From assembly GCF_003173755.1 (NCBI RefSeq), contig NZ_CP029553.1, forward strand, positions 3,930,001 to 3,994,000: a stretch of DNA of 64,000 nucleotides, given 5' to 3'. This DNA is from Methylobacterium terrae (GTDB lineage Bacteria; Pseudomonadota; Alphaproteobacteria; Rhizobiales; Beijerinckiaceae). This document shows positions 8,818-17,300 of this stretch, piece after piece; the stretch's first letter is position 1; each line of letters starts with the position of its first letter. The notes under the pieces were generated by a model. That model was not told the DNA's origin. It was given only the letters and a program-made list of their open reading frames with translations, and did not search any database. Position numbers and translations under genes: made by a program.

Positions 8818-9192
8818 TCACACCACCCGGAGCGGCTTCTCGAGCACCCGCAGCACCTGCGCCAGCTCGTGCCCGCGCTTCAGGATGCGACCGGTCTCGG
8901 CGACCACCGCGTAGGCGCCCTGGCGGCGGGCGAGGCGGGGATCCTTCTCGATGCGGTAGAGCGGCCGCTCGGAGGTGCGGCGGTGGATGGAGAACACCGC
9001 CTTCTCGCGGGTGAAGTCGATCGCGTAGTCCCGCCACTCGCCCTCGGCGACCATGCGGCCGTAGAGGTTCAGGATGACGCGCAGCTCGTCGCGATGGAAT
9101 GACACCTGCGGCGCGGTGGCGGCGCGCGGGAAGGGCACCACGTGGGCCCCGGCGCCGGCGCTCCAGCTCTCGGTCGTCTCTCCCTCGCTCAT
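8818..9192 (-). CDS. DUF2794 family protein
   Basis: 124 residues. It matches by eye the alphaproteobacterial DUF2794 family: a VSFHRDELRVILNLYGRMVAEGEWRDYAIDF core, then AVFSIHRRTSERPLYRIEKDP and a basic C terminus. No catalytic motif, signal peptide or membrane segment is visible, so it is a cytoplasmic protein of unknown function. ATG at 9192 is preceded by aggagcg. It stands alone, with a 434-base non-coding stretch upstream. Confidence 0.85.
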   Translation of the reverse strand: MSEGETTESWSAGAGAHVVPFPRAATAPQVSFHRDELRVILNLYGRMVAEGEWRDYAIDFTREKAVFSIHRRTSERPLYRIEKDPRLARRQGAYAVVAETGRILKRGHELAQVLRVLEKPLRVV

Positions 9193-9626
9193 CGCTCCTC
9201 CTGTCCGTCGGGGTGACTCTGCCTGTGGGGGTGATTCGCGCCGTCGGGGGGTACCGTCGGGTCGGCGCAGTGAGCCGGCGAAGGGCCGGCCAGACCATGA
9301 TGGGATCCGCGATACGGCCTCGCAAGGGTTGCGCCGGAGCGACAGCGCGCCGGTATCTCGCCGTTACGAATCGGAAATGCGAAGGAATGGCCGCCTCCGC
9401 CCACAAAATGCCGCAATCGCGCCCTGCGCCGGCCTTGATGCGCGCGTAGGCAGGAACCGACCTCTTGGCCCGGTCCGCCGGCCGCTCCGGTACCCAGCCC
9501 CCCAGCCCCCGCGATGCCGGCGGGCCGGGCCTCCTCCAGAGGTTTCGAGACCCAAACGACTTCAGGGCCGCCTCTCCGGAGCGCGGTCCCTTTTTTGAGC
9601 CGGGGGCCGGTGCCTGCACCGGGGAG
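9193..9626. other. 434-base non-coding region with an orphan rightward terminator
   Basis: No credible protein gene is seen on either strand. The first 80 bases after the DUF2794 start contain imperfect repeats of gtcgggg/ggtga. The right end carries a hairpin with a T6 tail (9565-9596) pointing rightwards, although no rightward gene ends here. A small rightward transcript is therefore possible. No tRNA, SRP or 6S RNA signature was recognised. Confidence 0.5.
9565..9596 (+). terminator. intrinsic terminator without an upstream coding gene
   Basis: GGGCCGC at 9565-9571 pairs with GCGGTCCC at 9583-9590 (one bulge), enclosing the palindrome CTCCGGAG, and is followed directly by six T (9591-9596). 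The polarity is rightward, since the opposite strand has no T-run after the stem. Confidence 0.55.
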
Positions 9627-9779
9627 TTACGGCTGCATCCACATCTGCGCCGCGAGCGCGCGGGCGCGGGTCGCCCGGAAGTGGTCGAGCGTCCAGAACC
9701 CGGCCGCCAGCGCCCCGGCCAGGAGCGCGACGGGAAAGACGAGCGCCAGGATGCGGCTCTGCCGCGGCGGCGTGGTCAT
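9627..9779 (-). CDS. 50-residue single-pass membrane protein, unknown
   Basis: MTTPPRQSR precedes one strong hydrophobic helix (about 10-29, ILALVFPVALLAGALAAGFW) and a basic, amphipathic tail ending in QMWMQP. ATG at 9779 is preceded by aggaggacgc, a very good ribosome site, which is the main reason to call it a gene. It lies 88 bases downstream of the secreted Cys-rich protein on the same strand, so the two may form an operon. I do not recognise the family. Confidence 0.6.
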   Translation of the reverse strand: MTTPPRQSRILALVFPVALLAGALAAGFWTLDHFRATRARALAAQMWMQP

Positions 9780-9867
9780 GCGTCCTCCTCCTTGCCTCGC
9801 TGGGCGGCAAGCGCGCCCGGTCGCCCCTGGTGCCAGGACCGACGCGGCCTGCCAAGGAGGGACCGCC

Positions 9868-10113
9868 TCAGCCGGCCAGCGGCGCGAAGAAGCAGAACAC
9901 GGTGGAGCCGCGGCGGCACCAGTGGTAGCGCCCGTCCTGGCTCGGCCGCACCTTCGCCATCGGCACGAAGATCCCGTGCGTCTGGTAGCCGCCCGGCACC
10001 TCGACGGCATCGGAGACCGGCTCGCAATCCTGGTCGGAGCAGCATTCGTAGGGGTACCAGGAATGCGTCGGCTGGACGAGGGAGAGCGCGGCGACGGCGA
10101 GGGCGACCTTCAT
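9868..10113 (-). CDS. small secreted cysteine-rich protein, unknown
   Basis: 81 residues. A signal peptide (about 1-18, MKVALAVAALSLVQPTHS) precedes a compact domain with WYPYECCSDQDCEPV and a later CRRGSTVFCFF. The mature part has five cysteines, so at least two disulfides are likely in the periplasm. Proteins with this WYPxECCSDxDC pattern are common in Rhizobiales but have no known function. ATG at 10113 is preceded by aggaggtacgc. Probably co-transcribed with the 50-residue membrane protein. Confidence 0.75.
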   Translation of the reverse strand: MKVALAVAALSLVQPTHSWYPYECCSDQDCEPVSDAVEVPGGYQTHGIFVPMAKVRPSQDGRYHWCRRGSTVFCFFAPLAG

Positions 10114-10302
10114 GGGCGGCGTACCTCCTGGATTGTACCCGGGCCGAACGCGGCCGGAGACCGGGGGCGTACGCCGCGTGCCGGGAACGGGCGCGTGGGC
10201 GCGCCTTCATCGACGCGGATCATCGCGCCGCAGGCCCCGGTTGAAAACTTCACCGATTGCAGGGGATGGATTTCGCGACCGGAATCACGGCAGATCCACC
10301 CG

Positions 10303-10899
10303 ATGCGCCCCTTCGACGCCCGCAACGCCGCCCGCTATCCCGTCGTCATCGGCTGCGACGAGGTCGGCCGCGGCGCGCTGTGCGGCCCGGTGATCGTGGC
10401 GGCGGTGCATTTCGACCCGGCGGCCCTGTCGCCCGACCTGCTGGAAGCCCTCGACGACAGCAAGCGCCTCGACGCCGCCACCCGCGAGCGCCTGGCGCCG
10501 CAGATCCGGGCCGCGTCCCGCGTGGCGCTCGCCGGCGGCTCGCGCGCGTTGATCGACCGGATCAACGTGCGCGCCGCCACCCTCGACGCGATGCGCCGCG
10601 CCGTCGGGCGGCTCGGGCTCGAGGCGGAGGTGGCGGTGGACGGGCGCGACGTCCCTCCGGGCCTGCCCCTGCCCTGCCGCGCGTTCGTCGGCGGCGACCG
10701 GCTGGTGCCGCAGATCGCCGCCGCCTCGATCGTCGCCAAGGTGGTGCGCGACCGGCTGATGCGGGCGCTAGCCCTGCGCCACCCGGCCTACGCCTGGGAG
10801 CGCAACGTCGGCTACGGCACCGCCGCGCACCGGGCCGCGATGGGGGCTGAAGGCCTCACCCCGCACCACCGGCTCAGCTTCAAGTCGCGCGGGTCGTGA
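10303..10899 (+). CDS. rnhB: ribonuclease HII
   Basis: 198 residues, typical length. It removes RNA from RNA-DNA hybrids and nicks at single embedded ribonucleotides. The N-terminal motif GCDEVGRGALCGPV gives the first two acidic metal ligands (Asp19, Glu20). Others lie in AVDGRDV and the IAAASIVAKVVRDRLM region, and DSKRL is also present. The C terminus (NVGYGTAAHRAAMGAEGLTPHHRLSF) matches the family. ATG at 10303 is the first in-frame start that fits the family length. Monocistronic. Confidence 0.96.
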   Translation: MRPFDARNAARYPVVIGCDEVGRGALCGPVIVAAVHFDPAALSPDLLEALDDSKRLDAATRERLAPQIRAASRVALAGGSRALIDRINVRAATLDAMRRAVGRLGLEAEVAVDGRDVPPGLPLPCRAFVGGDRLVPQIAAASIVAKVVRDRLMRALALRHPAYAWERNVGYGTAAHRAAMGAEGLTPHHRLSFKSRGS

Positions 10900-11050
10900 C
10901 GCCGGCCATGCGACACCCGCGCTTCCGCTCGGCCCCCGGACCGGCGTAAGCTCCCCCGACGCGCAACGAGCCGAAACGGCCGGCGCCACCAGGGAGGACG
11001 TCTCGCGTGAGCATCAAGAGCCAGAGCATCCGGAGCCGGAAGGGCGCCCG

Positions 11051-12679
11051 ATGAGACCGATGTCGCGCCGGGTGATGAACCTCGCCCATTCCCTCACCCA
11101 GGCCGCCGCGCGTCATCCGGACCACCCGGCGATCGTGTGGGGCGAGCGGAGCTGGAGCTGGAGCCGGTTCGACGCCCGGGTGTCGGCGCTGGCCGCCTCG
11201 CTTTCCGCCCGCGGCATCGCCAAGGGCGACCGGCTGCTGGTCCACGCCCGCAACGGCAACGCCATCCTGGAGATCATGTACGCGGCGTTCCGGCTCGGCG
11301 CGGTGTTCGTGCCGACGAACTTCCGGCTGATGCCCGACGACGTCGCCTACCTGGCCGGCCAGTCGGGCGCCACCGCCTTCCTGTGCCACGCCGACTATCC
11401 CGACCACGTCGCCGCCGTGCGCGCCGCCTGCCCGGCGCTCGCCCACGTCGTCGTCATCGGCGAGGGCCCGGCCGGGGGCGAGGCCTACGAGGACCTCGTC
11501 GCCGAGGGCGAGGGGCGACGGATCGCCGACGTCGCGGTCGAGCACGACGACCCGTGCTGGTTCTTCTACACCTCCGGCACCACCGGCAAGCCGAAGGCGG
11601 CGGTGCTGACCCACGGCCAGATGGCCTTCGTCATCACCAACCACCTCTGCGACCTGATGCCGGGCACCGCGCCGGAGACCGACGCGTCGCTCGTGGTGGC
11701 GCCGCTCTCGCACGGGGCCGGGGTGCACGCCGTGGCGCAGGTCGCCCGCGCCGTGACCTCGGTGCTGCCGGCCTCCGAGCGCTTCGACGCGGCGGAAGTC
11801 TGGGGTCTGGTGGCGCGCCACCGCGTCACCAACATGTTCACCGTGCCGACGATCCTGAAGATGATGGTCGAGCACCCGGCGGTCGAGGCCAACGACCATT
11901 CGTCCCTGCGCTACATCATCTACGCCGGCGCGCCGATGTACCGCGAGGACCAGAAGCGGGCGCTGCGCAGCCTGGGCAAGGTGATCGTGCAGTATTTCGG
12001 CCTCGGCGAGGTCACCGGCAACATCACGGTGCTGCCCCCCGCCCTGCACGAGGCCGAGGACGGGCCGGGGGTGAGGATCGGCACCTGCGGCTTCGAGCGC
12101 ACGGGCATGCAGGTGCAGATCCAGGACCCGGAGGGCCGCGAGGTCGGGCCGGGCGAGACCGGCGAGATCTGCGTCTGCGGCCCGGCGGTCTTCGCCGGCT
12201 ACTGGGAGAACCCCAAGGCCAATGCCGACGCGTTCCGCGACGGCTGGTTCCGCACCGGCGACCTCGGCTACCTCGACGCGCAGCGCTTCCTCTACATCAC
12301 CGGGCGGGCCTCCGACATGTACATCTCGGGCGGCTCCAACATCTACCCGCGGGAGATCGAGGAGAAGATCCTCGCCCACCCGGCGGTGGCCGAGACGGCG
12401 GTGCTCGGCGTGCCGGACCCGACCTGGGGCGAGATCGGCATCGCGGTCTGCGTGCCCCGGGAGGGCATGGCGCTCTCCGAGGAGGACGTGATGGCGTTCC
12501 TGTTCGACAAGGTCGCCCGCTACAAGCTGCCCCGCCGGGTCATCCTACGCGAGTCGCTGCCGAAATCCGGCTACGGCAAGATCACCAAGAAGATGGTGCG
12601 CGAGGAGCTGGAAGCGGCGGGCCTCCTCGGCGGGAAGGCGCAAGGATCGGGGGCACAAGGATCGGGGGCACAAGGGTGA
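11051..12679 (+). CDS. AMP-forming acyl-CoA synthetase / fatty-acid CoA ligase
   Basis: 542 residues of the ANL superfamily. It activates a carboxylic acid to acyl-AMP and then acyl-CoA. The P-loop YTSGTTGKPKAAVLTHG is at about 172-188, the A5-like segment YFGLGEVTGN in the middle, the hinge GWFRTGDLG near 400, the GSNIYPREIEE segment after it, and the catalytic-lysine region GYGKITKKM near 507. The acid substrate cannot be told. Its last 15 residues (AQGSGAQGSGAQG) come from a 15-bp tandem repeat. The stop overlaps the next gene's GTG by four bases (GTGA), so the PPC protein is probably translationally coupled. Two in-frame ATGs (11051, 11060) are possible starts. Confidence 0.93.
   Translation: MRPMSRRVMNLAHSLTQAAARHPDHPAIVWGERSWSWSRFDARVSALAASLSARGIAKGDRLLVHARNGNAILEIMYAAFRLGAVFVPTNFRLMPDDVAYLAGQSGATAFLCHADYPDHVAAVRAACPALAHVVVIGEGPAGGEAYEDLVAEGEGRRIADVAVEHDDPCWFFYTSGTTGKPKAAVLTHGQMAFVITNHLCDLMPGTAPETDASLVVAPLSHGAGVHAVAQVARAVTSVLPASERFDAAEVWGLVARHRVTNMFTVPTILKMMVEHPAVEANDHSSLRYIIYAGAPMYREDQKRALRSLGKVIVQYFGLGEVTGNITVLPPALHEAEDGPGVRIGTCGFERTGMQVQIQDPEGREVGPGETGEICVCGPAVFAGYWENPKANADAFRDGWFRTGDLGYLDAQRFLYITGRASDMYISGGSNIYPREIEEKILAHPAVAETAVLGVPDPTWGEIGIAVCVPREGMALSEEDVMAFLFDKVARYKLPRRVILRESLPKSGYGKITKKMVREELEAAGLLGGKAQGSGAQGSGAQG
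12638..12677 (+). repeat. 15-bp tandem repeat at the 3' end of the acyl-CoA ligase gene
   Basis: Two full units of gcRcaaggatcgggg (12638-12652, 12653-12667) and a 10-base third (12668-12677), in frame. It encodes the terminal Ala-Gln-Gly-Ser-Gly repeats and ends exactly at the stop/start overlap with the PPC gene. Unit gain or loss would keep both genes in frame. Confidence 0.85.
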
Positions 12680-13554
12680 GCGCGGCCCCGATGCGGACCG
12701 GGACGCCGCCCTTCGCCACCCTCGCGCAGCCGGGCCCCGCGCGGGCCGCGCGCTGGCTCGCCGCCGCCGGCGGCGCGATCCGGCACTCGTTCGATCTGGC
12801 CCCCGGGCGCACGCTGCTCGACGCCGTCGCCGGTCCGCTCGGCGAGGCCGGGATGCGCGGCGGCGTGGTGCACCTGGCGGGCGGGAGCTTTTCCCCGTTC
12901 GCCTACGTGATGCCGGCCCTCTCGGCCGATCCGCGCTACGCCGCCTATTACAGCGAGACTTTCCGTCCGGCGGGCGAGACGCGGCTGGAGCGGGCGAGCG
13001 TCACCTTCGGCGAGCGCGACGGTGCGCCCTTCCTGCACGTCCACGGGGCCTGGATCGAGGCCGACGGGCGCCGCCGCGCCGGCCACCTGCTGCCGGCGGA
13101 GGTCGTGGTGTCAGGGCCGGTCCGGGCCGAGGCCTGGGGCACGGCGGGCGCGGCGTGGAGGGTCGAGCCGGATGCCGAGACCAACTTCTCGCTCTTCACC
13201 CCGGCGTCCTCGTCCGAGGGCGAGGCCGGCTGCCTGCTGCTCAAGATCCAGCCGAACGAGGAGATCCACGCGGCGATCGAGGCGGCGTGCCGGATGCACG
13301 GGCTGCCGGCGGCGCGGGTGCGCGGCATCGGCAGCATCGTGCGGCCCGCCTTCGCCGACGGGCGGGTGATCCCGACCGACGCGAGCGAGGTGTGGATCCG
13401 CGACGGGCTCGTACGGCCGGGACCGGACGGTGGGGCGGTCGCTCGTCTCGACATCGCGGTCGTGGATGTCGGAGGCGCCATCCACGAGGGCGTCCTGCTC
13501 CGCGGCGCCAACGCCGCCTGCATCACGTTCGAGCTGTGCCTCACGGCGGAGTGA
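12676..13554 (+). CDS. PPC/DUF296 domain protein (two PPC-like halves)
   Basis: 292 residues. The PPC (DUF296) fold recurs: GMRGGVVHLAGGSFSPFAYVMP and FLHVHGAWIEADGRRRAGHLLP in the first half, and a second copy (IEAACRMHGLPAARVRGIGSIVRPAF, then ARLDIAVVDVGGAIHEGVLLRG) in the second. In plants the domain accompanies AT-hooks; bacterial stand-alone versions are uncharacterised trimers. GTG at 12676 overlaps the stop of the acyl-CoA ligase, and an alternative ATG is at 12691. Coupling to the ligase suggests a metabolic rather than DNA-binding role. Its end overlaps the convergent GNAT gene by 14 bases. Confidence 0.82.
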   Translation: MSAAPMRTGTPPFATLAQPGPARAARWLAAAGGAIRHSFDLAPGRTLLDAVAGPLGEAGMRGGVVHLAGGSFSPFAYVMPALSADPRYAAYYSETFRPAGETRLERASVTFGERDGAPFLHVHGAWIEADGRRRAGHLLPAEVVVSGPVRAEAWGTAGAAWRVEPDAETNFSLFTPASSSEGEAGCLLLKIQPNEEIHAAIEAACRMHGLPAARVRGIGSIVRPAFADGRVIPTDASEVWIRDGLVRPGPDGGAVARLDIAVVDVGGAIHEGVLLRGANAACITFELCLTAE

Positions 13555-14095
13555 GGCCGTCGCGCTCGACGCCGTGAACGTGCACGACCTCGTCGCGGCC
13601 CCTCGCCGGCGCGTGGATCACCGCCTCGCGCCGGAAGGCCATGCCGCAGGCCCGCATGACCGCGAAGGAGCCGGCATTCTCCGGATGGGCGCTGGCCTCG
13701 ATCCGGTCGAGGTCGAGCCACGCGACGGCGACCGGCAGCAGGGCAGCGGCCGCCTCGCGCAGGTAGCCGCGGCGGTGATGTGCCTCGCCGAGCCAGTAGC
13801 CGAGGGTGGCGGTCCGCGGGTCGTCGCCGGTCCGGTGCAGCATGACCCAGCCGAGAAGCTCGCCGTCGCCGCGGGCGGTCACCGCCAGCGAGAGCGCCTG
13901 CCGGGCCGCGGCCAGCGCCCGCGCCGTCGCGATCCGCTCCCGTGCCATCGCGACGGTGAAGGGTATCGGCCAGGAGGCGAGCCACCGGCTCACCGCCTGG
14001 GTCATCAGGGCGCTGGTCGCCTCCGCATCCTCGGGCGCGACGAGGCGCAGGTGGAGGCGAGGCGTGTCGAGGACGGGAGGAGGAGCAGCGGTCAT
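13541..14095 (-). CDS. GNAT-family N-acetyltransferase (RimJ/RimL-like)
   Basis: 184 residues. It starts TPRLHLRLVAPEDAEATSALM, as in RimJ/RimL-type acetyltransferases. The acetyl-CoA binding loop lies in LGYWLGEAHHRRGYLREA (about 97-114) and the C-terminal strand in RIEASAHPENAGSFAVMRACGM. It probably transfers acetyl from acetyl-CoA to a protein N terminus or a small amine; the substrate is unknown. ATG at 14095. Convergent with the PPC gene, with overlapping stops. Confidence 0.9.
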   Translation of the reverse strand: MTAAPPPVLDTPRLHLRLVAPEDAEATSALMTQAVSRWLASWPIPFTVAMARERIATARALAAARQALSLAVTARGDGELLGWVMLHRTGDDPRTATLGYWLGEAHHRRGYLREAAAALLPVAVAWLDLDRIEASAHPENAGSFAVMRACGMAFRREAVIHAPARGRDEVVHVHGVERDGLTPP

Positions 14096-14327
14096 CGCGG
14101 CAGGGTAGCAGGGATTTCCCCTGCGGAAACGGGCGCCGCCTCCCCCTGTACGGCAGGTTCGTCCGGAGACATGAATCAGCGCGGCTCCTCCCCTCCCGGG
14201 TGGGAGAGAGGATCCGCGCTCGATTCCGAAACGGATTTTTCCGAAAGCTCCCGCCGGGTGGGAATCTGCCCGACGGGAAGAAGAGCGGACGCCTCGCCTC
14301 GAGGCGCCCGCGGCGGCGAACGAACTC

Positions 14328-15992
14328 TTACATGTTCACGTAGTTCGGACCGCCCGGACCTTCCGGCGTCACCCAGTTGATGTTCTGGTTCGGGTCCTTG
14401 ATATCACAGGTCTTGCAGTGGACGCAGTTCTGCGCGTTGATCTGGTAGCGCGGCGCACCGCCCTCCTCGACCCACTCGTAGACGCCGGCCGGGCAGTAGC
14501 GGGCCGACGGTCCGCCGAACACGTCGTGCTCGGAGGCTTTCTGCAGGCCCATATCCTTGACCTGGAGGTGGACCGGCTGGTCCTCCTCGTGGTTGGTGTT
14601 CGACAGGTACACCGAGGAGAGGCGGTCGAAGGTCAGGACCCCGTCGGGCCTAGGGTACTTGATCGGCTTCACGTCCTTGAGCGGCTTGGTGCAGGCATAG
14701 TCCGGCTTGCCGTGGCTGAGCGTGCCGAACAGCGACAGCCCGGCGAGCTCGTTCAACCACATGTCGAGGCCGCCCAGGCCCACGCCGACGAGGGTGCCAT
14801 ACTTCGACCAGAGCGGCTTGACGTTGCGCACCCGCTTCAGGTCGTAGCCGATCGGGCTCGAGCGCCAGCCCTCCTCGTAGGAGGTCAGCTCGTCCTGGGC
14901 CCGGCCCGCGGCCAAAGCCTCGTGGATCGCGCCCGCGGCCTGCATGCCCGACAGCACCGCGTTGTGCGAGCCCTTGATCCGCGGCACGTTGACGAAGCCG
15001 GCGGAGTCGCCGACGAGGCAGCCGCCCGGGAAGACGAGCTTCGGCACCGATTGCCAGCCGCCCTCCATGATCGCGCGGGCGCCGTAGCCGATGCGCTTGG
15101 CGCCCTCGAACACGTCCCGGATCATCGGGTGGGTCTTGAAGCGCTGGAACTCCTCGAACGGCGACAGGGTCGGGTTCTCGTAGTTCAGGTGCGTGACGAA
15201 GCCGACCGAGACGAGGTGATCGTCGAAGTGGTAGAGCCAGGAGCCGCCGCCGGCCTTGTTCGGCAGCGGCCAGCCCATCGAGTGCTGCACCAGCCCGGGC
15301 CGGAACTTCTCCGGCTTGACCTGCCACAGCTCCTTGACGCCGAGCCCGTACTTCTGGTGGTCGGAATGCTGGTTGAGGCGGTAGCGGTCGATCAGCTTCT
15401 TCGTCAGCGAGCCGCGGGCGCCCTCGCCGAACACCGTGTACTTGGCGCGCAGCTCCATGCCGCGGGTGAAGTCGTCGCGCGCCTCGCCCGACCGGGCGAC
15501 GCCGAGGTCGCCGGTGGCGACGCCGACCACCGCGCCGGCCTCGTCGTAGAGGATCTCGGCGGCCGGGAAGCCCGGATAGATCTCGACGCCGAGCTCCTCC
15601 GCCTTGCGGCCGAGATACTTCGTCACGTTGGAGAGCGAGCCGACGAAATTGCCGTGGTTGCTCATCAGCTTCGGGAAGGCGATGTTCGGCATGCTGATGC
15701 CGCCGGCCGGCCCGAGGAACATGAACTCGTCCTTCACCACCTCGGTCTTGAGGGGGCGGTCCGGGTCCTCGCGCCAGTCGGGCACCAGCGTGTCGAGGCC
15801 GCTCGGGTCGATGACGGCGCCCGACAGGATGTGGGCGCCGACCTCGCTGCCCTTCTCGACCACCACCACCGAGACCTCGGTGCCGGCCTCGGCGGCGAGC
15901 TGCTTGAGCTGGATGGCGGCAGCCAGCCCGGCCGGGCCCGCTCCGACGATCACCACGTCGAAGTCCATCGCCTCGCGTTCCGGCAGCTCCAT
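14328..15992 (-). CDS. electron transfer flavoprotein-ubiquinone oxidoreductase
   Basis: 554 residues. It passes electrons from ETF (fatty-acid, amino-acid and one-carbon dehydrogenases) to ubiquinone at the inner membrane. The N-terminal FAD motif is VVIVGAGPAGLAAAIQL (about 13-29), followed by GAHILSGAVIDPSGL, and a C-terminal 4Fe-4S domain has Cys in RYCPAGVYEW and NCVHCKTCDIKDP. The protein ends GGPNYVNM, as is typical. ATG at 15992 has gggaggg upstream. A relatively AT-rich upstream segment (about 16015-16035) may hold its promoter. No ETF subunit gene is nearby. Confidence 0.97.
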   Translation of the reverse strand: MELPEREAMDFDVVIVGAGPAGLAAAIQLKQLAAEAGTEVSVVVVEKGSEVGAHILSGAVIDPSGLDTLVPDWREDPDRPLKTEVVKDEFMFLGPAGGISMPNIAFPKLMSNHGNFVGSLSNVTKYLGRKAEELGVEIYPGFPAAEILYDEAGAVVGVATGDLGVARSGEARDDFTRGMELRAKYTVFGEGARGSLTKKLIDRYRLNQHSDHQKYGLGVKELWQVKPEKFRPGLVQHSMGWPLPNKAGGGSWLYHFDDHLVSVGFVTHLNYENPTLSPFEEFQRFKTHPMIRDVFEGAKRIGYGARAIMEGGWQSVPKLVFPGGCLVGDSAGFVNVPRIKGSHNAVLSGMQAAGAIHEALAAGRAQDELTSYEEGWRSSPIGYDLKRVRNVKPLWSKYGTLVGVGLGGLDMWLNELAGLSLFGTLSHGKPDYACTKPLKDVKPIKYPRPDGVLTFDRLSSVYLSNTNHEEDQPVHLQVKDMGLQKASEHDVFGGPSARYCPAGVYEWVEEGGAPRYQINAQNCVHCKTCDIKDPNQNINWVTPEGPGGPNYVNM

Positions 15993-16188
15993 CCCGTCCC
16001 TCCCTCAGGTCTTGCAATAGTTCACATATAAACGATCTCGGGCCGCCTCAAGCGGTTCCCTCGGCCGGACCGTGCGACGGCGTGTCCCCGGGTGCAAGCG
16101 ACCGCCCCTGGGCCCCGCGCGCGAGAATGCCTGTGCGCGTCATGTCGCGCCCGTTGTCCACAGCCGCTCGGCACGCCACATCATACTT

Positions 16189-17169
16189 ATGGCACCCGAC
16201 GCTCCCGACAGCCGCGACCTTCTCTCTTTCCTCGACTTTCACGTCGCGGCGGGCGTGGACGCCGTGCTGGACGAGACGCCGCACGACCGCTTCGCCGAGC
16301 CGGAGGCGCCGCGCCGGGCCGCGCGGGCGGAGGCCGGGGCACCGGCGCGGCGGGCCGAGCCTGCGCCCGAGCCGGACCATCCGGCCTTCGCGCGGGACGA
16401 GGCGCCGCGCCAGGAATCGTTGCGTCCGGAACCTCCGCGCCGAGATCTCCCAACCCAAGCCCTCCCGCCTCAAGCACTCCCGCCCCAAGCCCTCCCGCCC
16501 CAAGCCCTCCCGCGACAGGAAGCGCCCAGCACCTACGGCCGCTCTGCCGCCGCCGCCCCGGGCGAGGCCGCGGGCGACGCGCGCGAGCTCGCCGCCACCG
16601 CCGCGAGCCTGGAGGAGCTGGAGGGCCTGCTCGCCCGGTTCGAGAGCTGCGCGCTGCGCTTCACCGCCAAGAACCTCGTCTTCGCGGACGGCAACCCGCA
16701 GGCGCGGGTGATGTTCGTCGGCGAGGCCCCGGGGGCCGACGAGGACCGGGTCGGCAAGCCGTTCATGGGCCGGTCGGGCCAGCTCCTCGACCGGATGATG
16801 GCGGCGGTCGGGCTCGACCGCAGCAACGCCTATGTCGGCAACGTCGTGCCCTGGCGCCCGCCCGGCAACCGCAACCCGACCCCGCAGGAGCTCGCGACCT
16901 GCAAGCCGTTCATCGAGCGGCAGATCGCGCTCGCCGATCCCGACATCCTGGTCTGCCTCGGCGGCGTCGCCACGCAAGCGCTCGCCGGCACCAAGGACGG
17001 CATCCTGAAGTCGCGCGGCCGCTGGTTCCCCTACCGCACCGGGCGGCGCGAGATCCGGCTGCTCGCCACCCTGCACCCGGCCTACCTGCTGCGCCAACCG
17101 CTGCAGAAACGCCTCGCCTGGCGCGATTTCCGGGCCCTGCGCGCCGCCCTCGACGAGGGCGGGCGCTGA
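16189..17169 (+). CDS. family 4-like uracil-DNA glycosylase with a disordered N-terminal extension
   Basis: 326 residues. The catalytic domain (about 140-322) has family-4 motif A GEAPGADEDRVGKPFMGRSG (about 178-197), NVVPWRPPGNRNPTP, and motif B HPAYLLR near 296. It excises uracil from DNA. Only two of the four Fe-S cysteines of thermophilic family 4 enzymes are conserved (Cys154, Cys238); the other two positions are Phe151 and Trp222, so the cluster is probably lost. Residues 20-135 are Pro/Ala/Arg-rich and include four PPQAL-type repeats. ATG at 16189 was chosen, although the frame is open further upstream. Confidence 0.9.
   Translation: MAPDAPDSRDLLSFLDFHVAAGVDAVLDETPHDRFAEPEAPRRAARAEAGAPARRAEPAPEPDHPAFARDEAPRQESLRPEPPRRDLPTQALPPQALPPQALPPQALPRQEAPSTYGRSAAAAPGEAAGDARELAATAASLEELEGLLARFESCALRFTAKNLVFADGNPQARVMFVGEAPGADEDRVGKPFMGRSGQLLDRMMAAVGLDRSNAYVGNVVPWRPPGNRNPTPQELATCKPFIERQIALADPDILVCLGGVATQALAGTKDGILKSRGRWFPYRTGRREIRLLATLHPAYLLRQPLQKRLAWRDFRALRAALDEGGR
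16456..16515 (+). repeat. 15-bp minisatellite in the UDG N-terminal linker
   Basis: Four near-identical units of caagccctcccgccY (starting 16456, 16471, 16486, 16501), in frame, encoding PPQAL repeats. The unit length is a multiple of three, so copy-number change would only alter linker length. Confidence 0.88.
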
Positions 17170-17300
17170 CCCCGCCGACAGCGATCGACCGGGGGCCGAT
17201 CAAGCGGAACCGTGCCCGCCCTGGTCGATTACTCTTGAGCCTCACGCCTGCGCCGCGTAGCCGTCGCGGCCAAGGTTCACGGGCCAACGGGTAGCTGACC

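Noticed and set aside
11137..12675. Plus-strand frame running through the acyl-CoA ligase in a second frame
   Set aside because: Arg/Pro/Gly-rich shadow; only the part after the ligase stop (PPC protein) is real.
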